Shown here: piece after piece, positions 45,184-53,415 of the stretch
Position numbering within the stretch: position 1 is the first letter of the stretch
How the letters are laid out: each line of letters begins with the position of its first letter
From: CAYJPA01 sp964371945
GTDB lineage: Bacteria; Chloroflexota; Chloroflexia; Thermomicrobiales; UBA6265
Assembly: GCA_964371945.1 (NCBI GenBank)
Contig: CAYJPA010000015.1
Span: 1-64,000, forward strand
Length of the DNA stretch: 64,000 nucleotides
Direction of reading: 5' to 3'
Program-made: the position numbers and the translations under genes
Notes under the pieces: generated by a model
Seen by the model: only the letters and a program-made list of their open reading frames with translations
What the model was told of the DNA's origin: nothing
Database searches by the model: none

Positions 45184-46533
45184 CTAGCGACCGTTCGAGT
45201 CCGGCAGAGGCACAGCAGGGGCGACACTCTCGTGTGGAACCCGGCCGCCATTCTCGAGAATGACGAACGGATCACGGTTCGGACCGCCCCGATAAGAGCC
45301 GATGGCAACCAGCGGCTGATCCTTGTTGATCTTTGGCGCGACAGCCTTCTTCACCGTGGCGCTGACCGGCGGAACAAGACCGTCGACCAGGATTTTGACT
45401 TCCATCAGGAACGCCAGCGCCGGGGTGTTGTGTAGATCGAAGGTTCCGACTTCTCCTCGCTTCCATGGAATCGCGGACGGAGCAGCAAATGTCTCAGCGG
45501 GCGTTGCGCCGAGAAGCGTTCCCACGTTTGCCACGAATGCCGGCCAGTAGTTGTCGTTCATCATCTGATCTGGGCAGTGGTGCCGGTCGGCGCTGCCTTC
45601 GTTGAAATCCCAGTGGCGCTTCACGCTGGCTTGTCCCATGCCGAGCGCCTTCAGTATGCCCGCGCAGAGCGCCTCCGCATTGTGCCGGGCCTTTGCCGTG
45701 TCGATCCCGGTGTTGATACATAGCTCGCAACTGATACCGCTCATGTTGCCGGGACCATCGCCGTCCGCGGCCTGCCAGGTGACCTCGTCGATCGGGATCA
45801 TCTGATAGATCGCGCCGTCATCGACCGCGAAGTGGAATGAGAGCCTCTGCGAGACGCCTTTGTCGTTCAGCGCACCGTTGTGAAGATAGTTCTTGTGCAT
45901 CTCAGCATCGGCGCCGGGGTTCGAGTTACCCGTTTCGTGCTGGACCCAGAACCCGGGGAGCGCTCGTTTGATGCCGGGGCGCTGATTCGGCTGGTTCAGC
46001 GAGATAACATCGTGCATGAGAGGAACTGGGACCTCGATCTCCGTGTCCAGTCCGACAACTTTGAATTTGGCCATGATCGTTTCCTCCTCAGGCTCGAGCT
46101 CAATCTGCCAGTTCTGCAGATCGGTCTCGATCGACCGCACGTACTGTTGTTCGTTGTTGCCATCGCTTGATGGCGCGTAGATGTGAATCAGTTCTGCAAT
46201 CGTTGTCGTGTGCGCGTAAATGCCGTTCTTGTACGTGAGCGACGTAATCCAGCCGCGCCACTCCGCGAGCCCCTCGACCGCGCTTGCGAACGACATGAAC
46301 CCGTCGCCATCCGGCGGCCGCAGATTCAGATAGTTCTTGTTCGCCTCACTGTTCGCGTTGAACGCGGTTCCGAACCGCGATTCGACCCGTAACATCGCCA
46401 GGCAAAGCGCCGTGTGCGGTTCCGCCGCCACGTATGCCTCTTCAGCCATCGCGTGAAGCGGACTTCCCGTGTCCTTCAATGTTCGCGCCCAGATGTCGCG
46501 CGACACGTTTCCGATTGATCGCCAGTTCGTCAA
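45184..46533 (-). CDS. Endolysin-like protein: glucosaminidase-like domain plus N-acetylmuramoyl-L-alanine amidase
   Basis: A 449-residue cell-wall hydrolase. Residues about 20-135 resemble a GH73/lysozyme-type domain (LAMLRVESRFGTAFNAN, NYLNLRPPDGDGFMSFASAVEG). Residues about 185-345 are an amidase_2/PGRP domain with zinc-ligand motifs WVQHETGN, HFAVDDG and KRHWDFN...HHCPDQM. The C-terminal 80 residues may bind wall. The frame opens far upstream, but AAAGGAGG lies four bases before TTG 46533, which gives the natural domain start. No signal peptide, which fits a holin-dependent endolysin. Confidence 0.8.
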   Translation of the reverse strand: MTNWRSIGNVSRDIWARTLKDTGSPLHAMAEEAYVAAEPHTALCLAMLRVESRFGTAFNANSEANKNYLNLRPPDGDGFMSFASAVEGLAEWRGWITSLTYKNGIYAHTTTIAELIHIYAPSSDGNNEQQYVRSIETDLQNWQIELEPEEETIMAKFKVVGLDTEIEVPVPLMHDVISLNQPNQRPGIKRALPGFWVQHETGNSNPGADAEMHKNYLHNGALNDKGVSQRLSFHFAVDDGAIYQMIPIDEVTWQAADGDGPGNMSGISCELCINTGIDTAKARHNAEALCAGILKALGMGQASVKRHWDFNEGSADRHHCPDQMMNDNYWPAFVANVGTLLGATPAETFAAPSAIPWKRGEVGTFDLHNTPALAFLMEVKILVDGLVPPVSATVKKAVAPKINKDQPLVAIGSYRGGPNRDPFVILENGGRVPHESVAPAVPLPDSNGR

Positions 46534-46596
46534 AGGGCCTCCTTTCTGTGGGTAATCGTTCGTCCAACATGTCGGGTCATTGGGAATGACGACAGC

Positions 46597-46744
46597 TTGA
46601 ACCGAAGCGGCAGCTAGATCATGATGAGGACTATGGGATTTCGCCTGGGGATTTTCGTCGTGACAGAGAGGATCGTGGAAACGGCGATGCGGCAATTGCG
46701 ATAGCCGGCAAAGTGAGACCGGGCGGCTGAGCCGGCCCGTTTTT
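46597..46744 (+). ncRNA. Candidate short plus-strand transcript
   Basis: TTGAAC (46597-46602) and CATGAT (46620-46625) form a weak promoter with 17-base spacing. A terminator at 46720-46744 would give an RNA of about 110 bases. It contains a 23-codon frame (ATG 46633) with GAGGA too close for a good ribosome site. Nothing else on this strand explains the terminators. Confidence 0.2.
46720..46744 (+). terminator. Plus-strand intrinsic terminator 1
   Basis: CGGGC and GCCCG close a stem with an inner GGC/GCC pairing (one bulged G), followed by TTTTT (46740-46744). Confidence 0.5.
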
Positions 46745-46750
46745 CATTTC

Positions 46751-46775
46751 GCCCGAAGTTTCGGGCTATTTTGTT
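46751..46775 (+). terminator. Plus-strand intrinsic terminator 2
   Basis: GCCCGAA-GT-TTCGGGC (46751-46766) is a perfect stem followed by TATTTTGTT. It lies just past the 3' end of the degenerate tRNA copy, but its U-run is on the opposite strand to that tRNA. Confidence 0.6.
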
Positions 46776-46782
46776 ATCTGGG

Positions 46783-46855
46783 TGAGTCGCGTAGGACTCG
46801 AACCTGCAACCGATTGATTAAGAGTCAATTGCTCTGCCAATTGAGCTAGCGGCCC
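46783..46855 (-). pseudogene. Degenerate copy of tRNA-Lys(CTT)
   Basis: A full-length 73-base copy of the tRNA at 48723-48795 with three substitutions. One makes a C-A mismatch in the acceptor stem, one a C-A mismatch in the T stem, and one lies next to the anticodon stem. The anticodon CTT is unchanged. No -35/-10 boxes are found upstream, unlike the intact copy. It is probably a pseudo-tRNA or an old attachment site. Confidence 0.75.
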
Positions 46856-46906
46856 AGATGCGGGGGTTCACGAGTCTGTGCGGGACCTCGGCTCCACGGT
46901 TGAGGA

Positions 46907-47266
46907 TCAACTTGGATCAGCCAGCGGCTGTATCAGCACCCGGGTTTTGTCTGCCAGGCTCCTCGCTTGATCCTTTGAGCCCATCCCTTCGATAAGGCAG
47001 TGAGCCGGGTTTTCCGGTAGAGGATCCCGGTGTACTGTCGGGCCGAGTGCGCGAACGTCGCCAATTCGCAACGCCCCTAACCCGAAGCCGGGCCGAATCT
47101 TCAGTGCGTCCTCGGGAGAGTTGATCATGCTCGCGAGGTCGACCGAAATCGCGGCATCAAATCCCTTTCCCGTCTTGAACGCACTGGAGTTGACCGTGCC
47201 ATCGGCGCGAAGATGATGAGGCGAGAGCCGGCGATAGAGGTAGTCGTCGTCTGACAGCTCCAACAT
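46907..47266 (-). CDS. Hypothetical protein, second gene of a two-gene module
   Basis: A 119-residue protein of unknown function. Its motif set (YRRLSPHHLRADGTVNSSAFK, ISVDLASM, PENPAHCLIEG, K..AR.LAD) recalls an uncharacterised family seen in scattered bacteria. It starts 15 bases after the upstream gene ends, so the two are probably translated together. It lies between the two tRNA-Lys copies. Confidence 0.65.
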   Translation of the reverse strand: MLELSDDDYLYRRLSPHHLRADGTVNSSAFKTGKGFDAAISVDLASMINSPEDALKIRPGFGLGALRIGDVRALGPTVHRDPLPENPAHCLIEGMGSKDQARSLADKTRVLIQPLADPS

Positions 47267-47281
47267 GCTGGTCGGATCAGA

Positions 47282-47713
47282 CTAAGCAGCGAAAACGCTA
47301 AGCATTGCTCGTAAAACATCGGCCCATGAAGCGACGTCGGCCTCTGCCGTAGCGACATCGCCCCTTCGGTCGATCTTGACCAAGTAACCAAGATCGCCGC
47401 TTGGACCAACTTCAAGTTCGACGATGCCTCGCGCTCCCCGCCACTCCAACTGGACACCACCGTGGGCAAGCGGAGCGACTGAATACGGGACCGCCGCGGC
47501 GTCCACGCGCGAGCCGAAGAGATCCGCTGCTATCTCCACCCACTCGATCGCTGCCGTCCGCGCGACTGAGGTTGCGGGCAAACCGCCGTACGAATCCCAA
47601 TCTGGTTCAAGCCGTCCCAAACTCTCGATTCGGGTCAGTGTTTGTTTGATTCGGGGATCGATCGATCGAGTTTCGGGGACGCGAGCGGAGGCGGTCGACG
47701 GACTCATTGTCAT
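47282..47713 (-). CDS. Hypothetical protein with WDSYGG motif, first gene of a two-gene module
   Basis: A 143-residue protein of unknown function. The N-terminal LEPDWDSYGGLPATSVARTAAIEW and the later PLAHGGVQLEW are characteristic of a small uncharacterised family. CAGGA precedes the ATG. It is coupled with the downstream gene; this pairing, small sizes and position in an inserted segment suggest a mobile accessory module, perhaps toxin-antitoxin-like, but there is no direct evidence. Confidence 0.65.
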   Translation of the reverse strand: MTMSPSTASARVPETRSIDPRIKQTLTRIESLGRLEPDWDSYGGLPATSVARTAAIEWVEIAADLFGSRVDAAAVPYSVAPLAHGGVQLEWRGARGIVELEVGPSGDLGYLVKIDRRGDVATAEADVASWADVLRAMLSVFAA

Positions 47714-48091
47714 ACGTCCTGGTTGAACTTAGCAGCTGTTCGAACTCGAAGATTTCAGCTGTCGCCCCCTATTGTACGCCGCAGGGCGCCCGTAAGTGAG
47801 CAGTGGTCGTAGCGATCCGTGTGCTGGCCACGGCGTGTGGCGAAGTGCTCAACCCCACGAGCTCGTTCCAATACGGTAGTCCATGTTTAAGTTGCGTAAC
47901 ACGCGAAGATGCCTCAGGTGGCAGATTGTAATCTGTCTGGCGTCCGATAGAATTTCATCGGCGAAGTAAGAGCATGTCGTCCACGTAGCTCGACGCGTAG
48001 CCATTCGGCCAGCGAATCGCCTGCTCGCGAACACACTTCGGGAGCGAGATGGTGCAGATTTCGATGCCGTGCCAAGACGCCGGAAGCGATT
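47714..48091. other. Intergenic region between the hypothetical module and the clpP remnant
   Basis: About 380 bases with no supported gene or clear repeat. The minus-strand promoter of the two-gene module should lie at its left end. Confidence 0.35.
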
Positions 48092-48600
48092 ATGGAACTG
48101 TCGGCCGCAACGAACTTGCTCCCGATGTCGAGTAACTCAGGCAACTCTGGTGCCGGCTCGTCCAATATCTACTCTCGATTACTCAAAGACCGCATCATCT
48201 ACCTTGGCGCCGCGATCGACGACGCCTTTGCCACCGCAAACATTGCCAAGCCGCTGTTCCTTGAGCATGAGTCGCCGGATCAAGTCACTCGCTTCTTTAT
48301 CAACTCGCCTGGTGGTGAGGTCTACTCTGGGTTAGCGATCTACGACGCGATGATGATGATTAAGCCCAACGTCGCCACCCTCTGCACGGGCATGGGAATG
48401 GCGCCGGCGAAACTGCTCCACCTGCATAGGAAATGGTTATGTTGCGATTTCCAGAGGGCTAAAGCGGTGTAGGACCTGTAACGGCGCACGCGGGGGATCC
48501 TGTCCGAGATGTCGTGGATCTGGTCACGGAGATCGATTTTGAGAACGATTATTCTGACCTGCCCCGAGGAACGCGCAGTCCCGGATCTCGAGCTACGGAG
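48092..48600 (+). pseudogene. ClpP-like protease gene remnant
   Basis: The first 110 codons match the ClpP N-terminal half (NIYSRLLKDRIIYLGAAIDD, FFINSPGGEVYSGLAIYDAM, IKPNVATLCTGMGMA). The segment with catalytic Ser and His is missing: instead of GMAASMGA the frame runs into PAKLLHLHRK and stops at 48472. A further stretch (VDLVTEIDFENDYSDL, 48514-48560) resembles the ClpP C-terminal half (…DRDYFLxPEEA) and again breaks frame. An internal deletion plus indels seems to have destroyed the gene. Confidence 0.6.
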
Positions 48601-48722
48601 GAGACGGTCACTCTAGAGGAGCGGAGCGAGCTCATCGCCAACCCAAATTTTAACCGCGGGTGGCCGACGAACCCCACACGTCGACCCCTTAGCTCCTGCT
48701 GGCGAGCTGATTTTTCTCGAGG

Positions 48723-48795
48723 TGAGCCGCGTAGGACTCGAACCTACAACCAATTGATTAAGAGTCAATTGCTCTGCCAATTGAGCTAGCGGCCC
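48723..48795 (-). tRNA. tRNA-Lys (anticodon CTT)
   Basis: A 73-base tRNA folds with perfect acceptor (GGGCCGC/GCGGCTC with one G-U), anticodon (ATTGA/TCAAT) and T stems (GTAGG/CCTAC). The anticodon loop CTCTTAA gives CTT, reading AAG lysine codons. CCA is not encoded. A strong promoter lies directly upstream. Confidence 0.95.
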
Positions 48796-48808
48796 AGATA
48801 CTTCACCG

Positions 48809-48837
48809 ATTGTACCCAGCCTGCCGGAAGCTGTCAA
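48809..48837 (-). promoter_or_regulatory. Promoter of tRNA-Lys
   Basis: On the minus strand a perfect TTGACA (48837-48832) and TACAAT (48814-48809) with 17-base spacing end 13 bases before the tRNA 5' end. This is the best sigma-70 promoter in the window. Confidence 0.8.
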
Positions 48838-48849
48838 AGCCACGTGACC

Positions 48850-50310
48850 TCAAACAGGCAGATTCGGCCGCGCTTTGTGCCACTCCGTCGCTTGCTCGTA
48901 GGCGTGCCCGATCCGCAAAACCGTGGCCTCATCGAACGCCTTTCCGAGAATCTGCAAGCTCACCGGCAGTCCCTCGGAGAAGCCGCAGGGCACCGCCAAA
49001 CCCGGAATCCCGGCCATGTTGGCGGGTATGGTGAAGACATCCGCCAGGTACATCTGGTAGGGATCGTCGGTGCGGGCACCGATCTTGAAGGCGACCGTGG
49101 GAGAGGTTGGCGCGACGATCGCGTCGACCTGTTCAAACGCGAGATCAAAATCGCGCTTGATCAGCGTTCGCACCTTCTGCGCCTTCACATAATACGCATC
49201 GTAGTACCCGCTGCTCAGCGCGTAGGTGCCGAGCATGATCCGCCGTTTCACTTCCGGACCGAAGCCCTCGCCGCGTGTCCGCTCGTACATTTCACGGAGC
49301 GACGACGCTTCCTTCGAGAGCCCGTACTTCACCCCGTCGAAGCGGGCGAGATTGGCGCTCGCTTCTGCCGGTGCGGTGATGTAGTAGGTGGGCAGCGCAT
49401 ATTTGGTGTGCGGCAAACTAACCGGCACAAGCTCCGCTCCGAGCGCCTCGAGCTGCTTGATCGCTTCTGCGACCGCGGAATCGACACCCGATTCCATACC
49501 GGAGACTGAATATTCCTGGGCGACGCCTATTTTGGTGCCGCGTAGATCGGATCCAAAGAGATCGCGGTAATTCTGAACGGGCACGGGGACAGCGGTCGAA
49601 TCGTTTGGATCGGCGCCGGCGATCGCTTCGAGCACGATCGCGGCATCTTCGACGGTTCGGGTGAAGGGACCGATCTGATCGAGACTGCTCGCGAACGCGA
49701 TCAGGCCGTAGCGCGAAACCCGGCCGTAGGTCGGTTTGAGCCCGACAACTCCGCTGAAACCGGCCGGCTGCCGGATCGATCCGCCGGTGTCGGAGCCGAG
49801 ACTGACGATCGCCTCGCCTGCCGCGACTGCGACCGACGGTCCGCCCGAACTGCCGCCGGGCACGCAATCGGTATTCCACGGGTTGCGCGTAACGCCGTAC
49901 GCGGAGTTTTCAGTCGAGGAGCCCATTGCGAACTCGTCGGTGTTCGCCTTTCCAATGAACACGGCGCCTTGTTCCCGGAGGCGTTTGATCACGGTCGCGT
50001 CGTAGGGCGAGCGATAGCCCTCGAGAATCTTGGACGCGGCCGTGGTCGGCGCATCGGTGGTGCAGAGCACGTCCTTCAATGAAATCGGAATACCCGTGAG
50101 CGATTTGACATCGCCGGCGGCAATCCGGGCATCGGCCGCCTTTGCCTGTTCCAGCGCGACCTCGGCCATGACATACAGGTGTGCGTGCAGCAGCGGTTCG
50201 AGCGTTTCGATTCTCGCGAGATGCGCCTCGGTCAGTTCGACCGCGCTGAATTCGCGCGCGTCGAGCAATCGCCGCGCACCGGCGGCGGAAAAATTCGTCA
50301 GATCAGTCAT
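48850..50310 (-). CDS. gatA: Aspartyl/glutamyl-tRNA amidotransferase subunit A
   Basis: A 486-residue amidase that releases ammonia from glutamine for transamidation of Glu-tRNA-Gln (or Asp-tRNA-Asn). The Ser-cisSer-Lys triad is visible: K79 in GIPISLKDVL, S154 in PGGSSGG, S178 in GSDTGGSIR. Full length for GatA. Its ATG shares one base with the gatC stop (TAATG), indicating coupled translation. No gatB is in the window, so the third subunit is encoded elsewhere. Confidence 0.95.
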   Translation of the reverse strand: MTDLTNFSAAGARRLLDAREFSAVELTEAHLARIETLEPLLHAHLYVMAEVALEQAKAADARIAAGDVKSLTGIPISLKDVLCTTDAPTTAASKILEGYRSPYDATVIKRLREQGAVFIGKANTDEFAMGSSTENSAYGVTRNPWNTDCVPGGSSGGPSVAVAAGEAIVSLGSDTGGSIRQPAGFSGVVGLKPTYGRVSRYGLIAFASSLDQIGPFTRTVEDAAIVLEAIAGADPNDSTAVPVPVQNYRDLFGSDLRGTKIGVAQEYSVSGMESGVDSAVAEAIKQLEALGAELVPVSLPHTKYALPTYYITAPAEASANLARFDGVKYGLSKEASSLREMYERTRGEGFGPEVKRRIMLGTYALSSGYYDAYYVKAQKVRTLIKRDFDLAFEQVDAIVAPTSPTVAFKIGARTDDPYQMYLADVFTIPANMAGIPGLAVPCGFSEGLPVSLQILGKAFDEATVLRIGHAYEQATEWHKARPNLPV

Positions 50311-50615
50311 TACGACTCTTCCTCTTCGCCGCCAAGCGGTGTGTGAACCTCGAAAAAGCCTTCAGATTGGCGAGGGGCGTTGCGAAGAACCGCTTCGCGA
50401 GGCAGCGAGGGGCGGACCACGTCGTCGCGCATGACATTGGTCAACGTGATCGTCTGGGCCGTTGGGGAGATTGCCGCGGTATCGATCTCGTTCAACGCCT
50501 CGATGTGACCGAGGATCGACGAAAGCTGGTCGCGCATGCGCTCCATCTCTTCCGGGCTCAGCCCAAGGCGAGCGAGCGCGGCGACATGTTCGACGTCTTG
50601 AATGGTCAAACGCAT
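50310..50615 (-). CDS. gatC: Aspartyl/glutamyl-tRNA amidotransferase subunit C
   Basis: A 101-residue small subunit that stabilises GatA in the GatCAB complex. Recognised by DVEHVAALARLGLSPEEMERM...QLSSILGHIEALNEIDT and the RDDVVRPSLPREAVLRNAP stretch. Directly upstream of and overlapping gatA by one base. Confidence 0.93.
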   Translation of the reverse strand: MRLTIQDVEHVAALARLGLSPEEMERMRDQLSSILGHIEALNEIDTAAISPTAQTITLTNVMRDDVVRPSLPREAVLRNAPRQSEGFFEVHTPLGGEEEES

Positions 50616-50732
50616 GAGCCAGTGCCTCTTGAAGCGCTAAAGAACATGAAACATGGCGACAGGACGCCAACGGTCAAATCTAGCACATTGCCGCACTGTT
50701 TCAGTTGAATTTGAGCGTGAACGGTCTGGTCA

Positions 50733-51698
50733 TCAACTTGCGAGTTGGGCAAAGATCAGGTCGACTGTCAACACCGCTTCCCGGGCGTCGCGTCCAACGA
50801 ATCGCGCGTCGATACTCTCAAGGAGCCGCGGGCAAGAGACGAAGATATGCCCACCAAAGGCGATTTGAGGCGGGGTGGGCAGGTTCAGTCTGAGCGAATG
50901 AATGGAATTGCCGATTCGTTCGACTGATGTGCTGGATTTGCCCATGAGAACGACGAGTCCGGGATTGGTGCTCATTACGGAGTGCACAAGCTGAGCGTCC
51001 GGCACATTCGCGCCGAGGTAAACGATCTTGTACCCATGGCGCGAGAGGTAAAGCGAGGTCAAGAGCAGATCAATCTCGTGGGATTCACCCTCCGGGCAGG
51101 CGGCGACGATTGGACCGCGGCCCTCGTCTGGATTCGACTGATTGAAGAGCGCGCTGAGCTTTCGTTGAACGAAGGAGCAGGCGAATTGTTCGCACGAACA
51201 GGCGCCCAATGTCCGCCGAGACTCGCTCGTGATCTCCACGTAGGCGCCATACAACAGATCCTGGCAGACACTCTCGACGTTGCAAATCGAGAGTGACTCC
51301 TGAACGATCGCTCTGGCCGTCGCCCCGTCGAGTGCGTTCAGAGACTCGACAAGCTGCCGCCGCAGTTCGCTAAAAGGGGAATTCGCGACGAGACCGGGCA
51401 TCTGAAGCTCAGGTTCGGTTGTGCTCTCGGTCGAGCGATTTCGTAATCTTCGGCCGTTTTGCGAATGGAACAGTGCGACCGCTTGACTGACAGTCACGCC
51501 AGTTCGCGTCTGATCGCGCAGCCACCCGATCACTGAAACATCGAGCTCGGAGTAAAGGCGGCGATTGCTCGAATCGCGGCTAGGCGCCGGAATCTGGTAA
51601 CGCCGCTCCCATGCCCGAAAGGTGTCGGCCGGGACTCCGGTCCGTTGAACGACAGCCCGAGTGTTATAAATGGGTTCTGAGCTCAGTCGTTCAAACAT
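50733..51698 (-). CDS. MerR-type regulator with cobalamin-binding-like domain
   Basis: A 321-residue regulator. The N-terminal MerR helix-turn-helix (IYNTRAVVQRTGVPADTFRAWERRY) is followed by a four-helix region and a B12-binding-like Rossmann domain (CPEGESHEIDLLLTSLYLSRHGYKIVYLGANVP). The ligand motif is ExHEID rather than the common ExHxxG, so cobalamin binding is possible but not assured. CarH/LitR relatives sense light through B12. The open frame starts at a GTG (51728) that lies inside the predicted -10 box; the ATG at 51698 with GGAGGG upstream is preferred, though spacing is long. Confidence 0.8.
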   Translation of the reverse strand: MFERLSSEPIYNTRAVVQRTGVPADTFRAWERRYQIPAPSRDSSNRRLYSELDVSVIGWLRDQTRTGVTVSQAVALFHSQNGRRLRNRSTESTTEPELQMPGLVANSPFSELRRQLVESLNALDGATARAIVQESLSICNVESVCQDLLYGAYVEITSESRRTLGACSCEQFACSFVQRKLSALFNQSNPDEGRGPIVAACPEGESHEIDLLLTSLYLSRHGYKIVYLGANVPDAQLVHSVMSTNPGLVVLMGKSSTSVERIGNSIHSLRLNLPTPPQIAFGGHIFVSCPRLLESIDARFVGRDAREAVLTVDLIFAQLAS

Positions 51699-51726
51699 CG
51701 GCGCGGCAGTCGACCCTCCACCACGC

Positions 51727-51757
51727 ACTATAGAATTGACGCCGAGCAGACGTCAAT
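51727..51757 (-). promoter_or_regulatory. Promoter with overlapping operator upstream of the MerR/B12 gene
   Basis: On the minus strand TTGACG (51756-51751) and TATAGT (51732-51727) are 18 bases apart. A perfect inverted repeat ATTGACG-N9-CGTCAAT at 51735-51757 covers the -35 box and spacer. Its position fits autorepression. The divergent lipoprotein gene starts 45 bases to the right and could share control. Confidence 0.6.
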
Positions 51758-51801
51758 GGTTTGCACAGGCTTTGCGCCACGGATTAGGACGCTAAGGGTT
51801 C

Positions 51802-53136
51802 GTGAGATCAGCAAGGTTCACGTTTGGGAGTACCGGTTCCTCGAACGCTTCGAGTCTTCGGTGGCGTAGGTTCGGGTGGACCGTGTTGGTGGCGCTCATC
51901 GCGTCAATGGCCGCGGCGTGCGCGGATAGCGACAGCGATCGCCGATTCGCCAACGACCCTCTGCCGACCGAAGATATCGGTGCCCAGCCGACCGTCGCTC
52001 AAACAGCGTTCGTGCCAGAGCCAACGAGGCCGCCGGCGACCCCGGTTACCTCAGAACAGCTTCTGTCGATCGTTGGAACGTCGCCCCGATTGTTCGTGCA
52101 ATCAGGAAGTCGAATAGTGTCGGTGACGATCGACGGCAGCAATTCCCGAACGGTCTTCGATGCGGGCGATGATTCGATCCTCGCGCTCTCCGGTTCGCCG
52201 AATGGCGAGTTACTGGCGGTAATGGTCGCGAATGCCGCGAAATCGCAAATCAGCATCACACTCGTCAATCCGAATGCCGAAAAAATCGCGACGACTGAGA
52301 TGCCAGTGGGCTCCACGGCGACTCCGGCTGCAGTAGGCGCGGGTCGGTATCGGTTGGAGTGGTCACCAAGCAACGACAGACTCTTGGTTACCCTTGAGAC
52401 CGGCGGTATCCACGAAGTGGATGTCGCCGGTACGATCCGAACTATTCGCGACCCATCCCAAGCGCCGTCACCGAAAGCGGTCACATGGTCGCCGGCTGGC
52501 TCCGCGATCGCGTTTGTCGATGCGGGCGCTGACGGCAAAGCAACTGGACTCTACGTGGCGTCGATCGACGTACTGCCGGTCGACCCGGTGGAGATCATCC
52601 GGCCCGTCGAGGGACGGAGCCGCCAGATTGTCGACATTCAATGGGGCGCGGGAACCAAAGGCATCTACTACTCGGAGCGAGCCGCCAACGGCGATCTCTC
52701 GATCGGCGGTGACCTGTTTGTCGTGTCGTCCTCTGGAGGATCGCCGAAGTTGATCGCGAGCGCTGCAGGTGTCGCGCAGGCCTCGGCGATTGGCACGTTT
52801 ATCGTGTCGCCCGACGGTACCGCCGTGGCCTATACGGTGATTGCACCGGGCGCGAACGGCGTCTTCGCGCACAGTTTGCATCTGAGCCAAATCGACGGCC
52901 CGACTTCGATCGGCCTAACCATCAGAGGCAGCTTCGTTGTTGATGAACTGGAATGGACATCGTTTGGACTGGCCTGGGGCGCTCACGTCATTTCAGGCGA
53001 CGGAAACTGGAACCTGATCCAGGTTGCCCAGCCTGATGGCCGGGTAAGAACCGTCTACAGCGAGGAACCGAAGGGAACCCCCGTCGCGTCACCCGCAACC
53101 TTGAGCAGCCCGGTTGCGAGGAACTCCCCGGGCTAA
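51802..53136 (+). CDS. Lipoprotein with TolB/WD40-like beta-propeller
   Basis: A 444-residue predicted lipoprotein: N-terminal hydrophobic segment ending at lipobox SMAAAC (about residue 40), a Pro/Thr-rich linker, then a propeller with repeated SPDG/SPNG-type turns (LSGSPNGELLAVMV, WSPAGSAIAFVDAG, VSPDGTAVAYTV). Probably anchored outside the membrane; partner unknown. GTG start with weak AAGG. Divergent from the MerR/B12 regulator. The stop codon lies in a small palindrome (GGCT-AA-AGCC). Confidence 0.78.
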   Translation: MRSARFTFGSTGSSNASSLRWRRFGWTVLVALIASMAAACADSDSDRRFANDPLPTEDIGAQPTVAQTAFVPEPTRPPATPVTSEQLLSIVGTSPRLFVQSGSRIVSVTIDGSNSRTVFDAGDDSILALSGSPNGELLAVMVANAAKSQISITLVNPNAEKIATTEMPVGSTATPAAVGAGRYRLEWSPSNDRLLVTLETGGIHEVDVAGTIRTIRDPSQAPSPKAVTWSPAGSAIAFVDAGADGKATGLYVASIDVLPVDPVEIIRPVEGRSRQIVDIQWGAGTKGIYYSERAANGDLSIGGDLFVVSSSGGSPKLIASAAGVAQASAIGTFIVSPDGTAVAYTVIAPGANGVFAHSLHLSQIDGPTSIGLTIRGSFVVDELEWTSFGLAWGAHVISGDGNWNLIQVAQPDGRVRTVYSEEPKGTPVASPATLSSPVARNSPG

Positions 53137-53415
53137 AGCCTGTTGGTCAACTCGCAAGGCGCCTCCGAGGCTAAGAACGGGCGACTGACCACACCGAATG
53201 AAGATTGCCCTCCCTGTTCGCCGCGTTTCGGGTATGAGTCCCGGATGGGCTTCCGAGACTGAGCACAAGGTTTTGAACCCTGTGTACCGCGGAAGCCGCA
53301 AACTGAGTCCATCGCGGGGTTGATCGACACAACAAATGGCATCCAGAGTGTGGCGGAACGCAAGATGTTGAGCCGGTTGTGTTAGGCTCCGATTTTTGGG
53401 ATCGTCGTCGAGAAG
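53137..53415. other. Intergenic region between the lipoprotein gene and dnaX
   Basis: About 280 bases between two converging gene ends with no gene, strong hairpin or repeat recognised beyond the small palindrome at the lipoprotein stop codon. Confidence 0.35.

Noticed and set aside
46783..46855. Second functional tRNA-Lys gene
   Set aside because: It has mismatches in the acceptor and T stems and no promoter, while the other copy is perfect.
51726..51728. GTG as start of the MerR/B12 gene
   Set aside because: It overlaps the predicted -10 box, so it would not be in the transcript.
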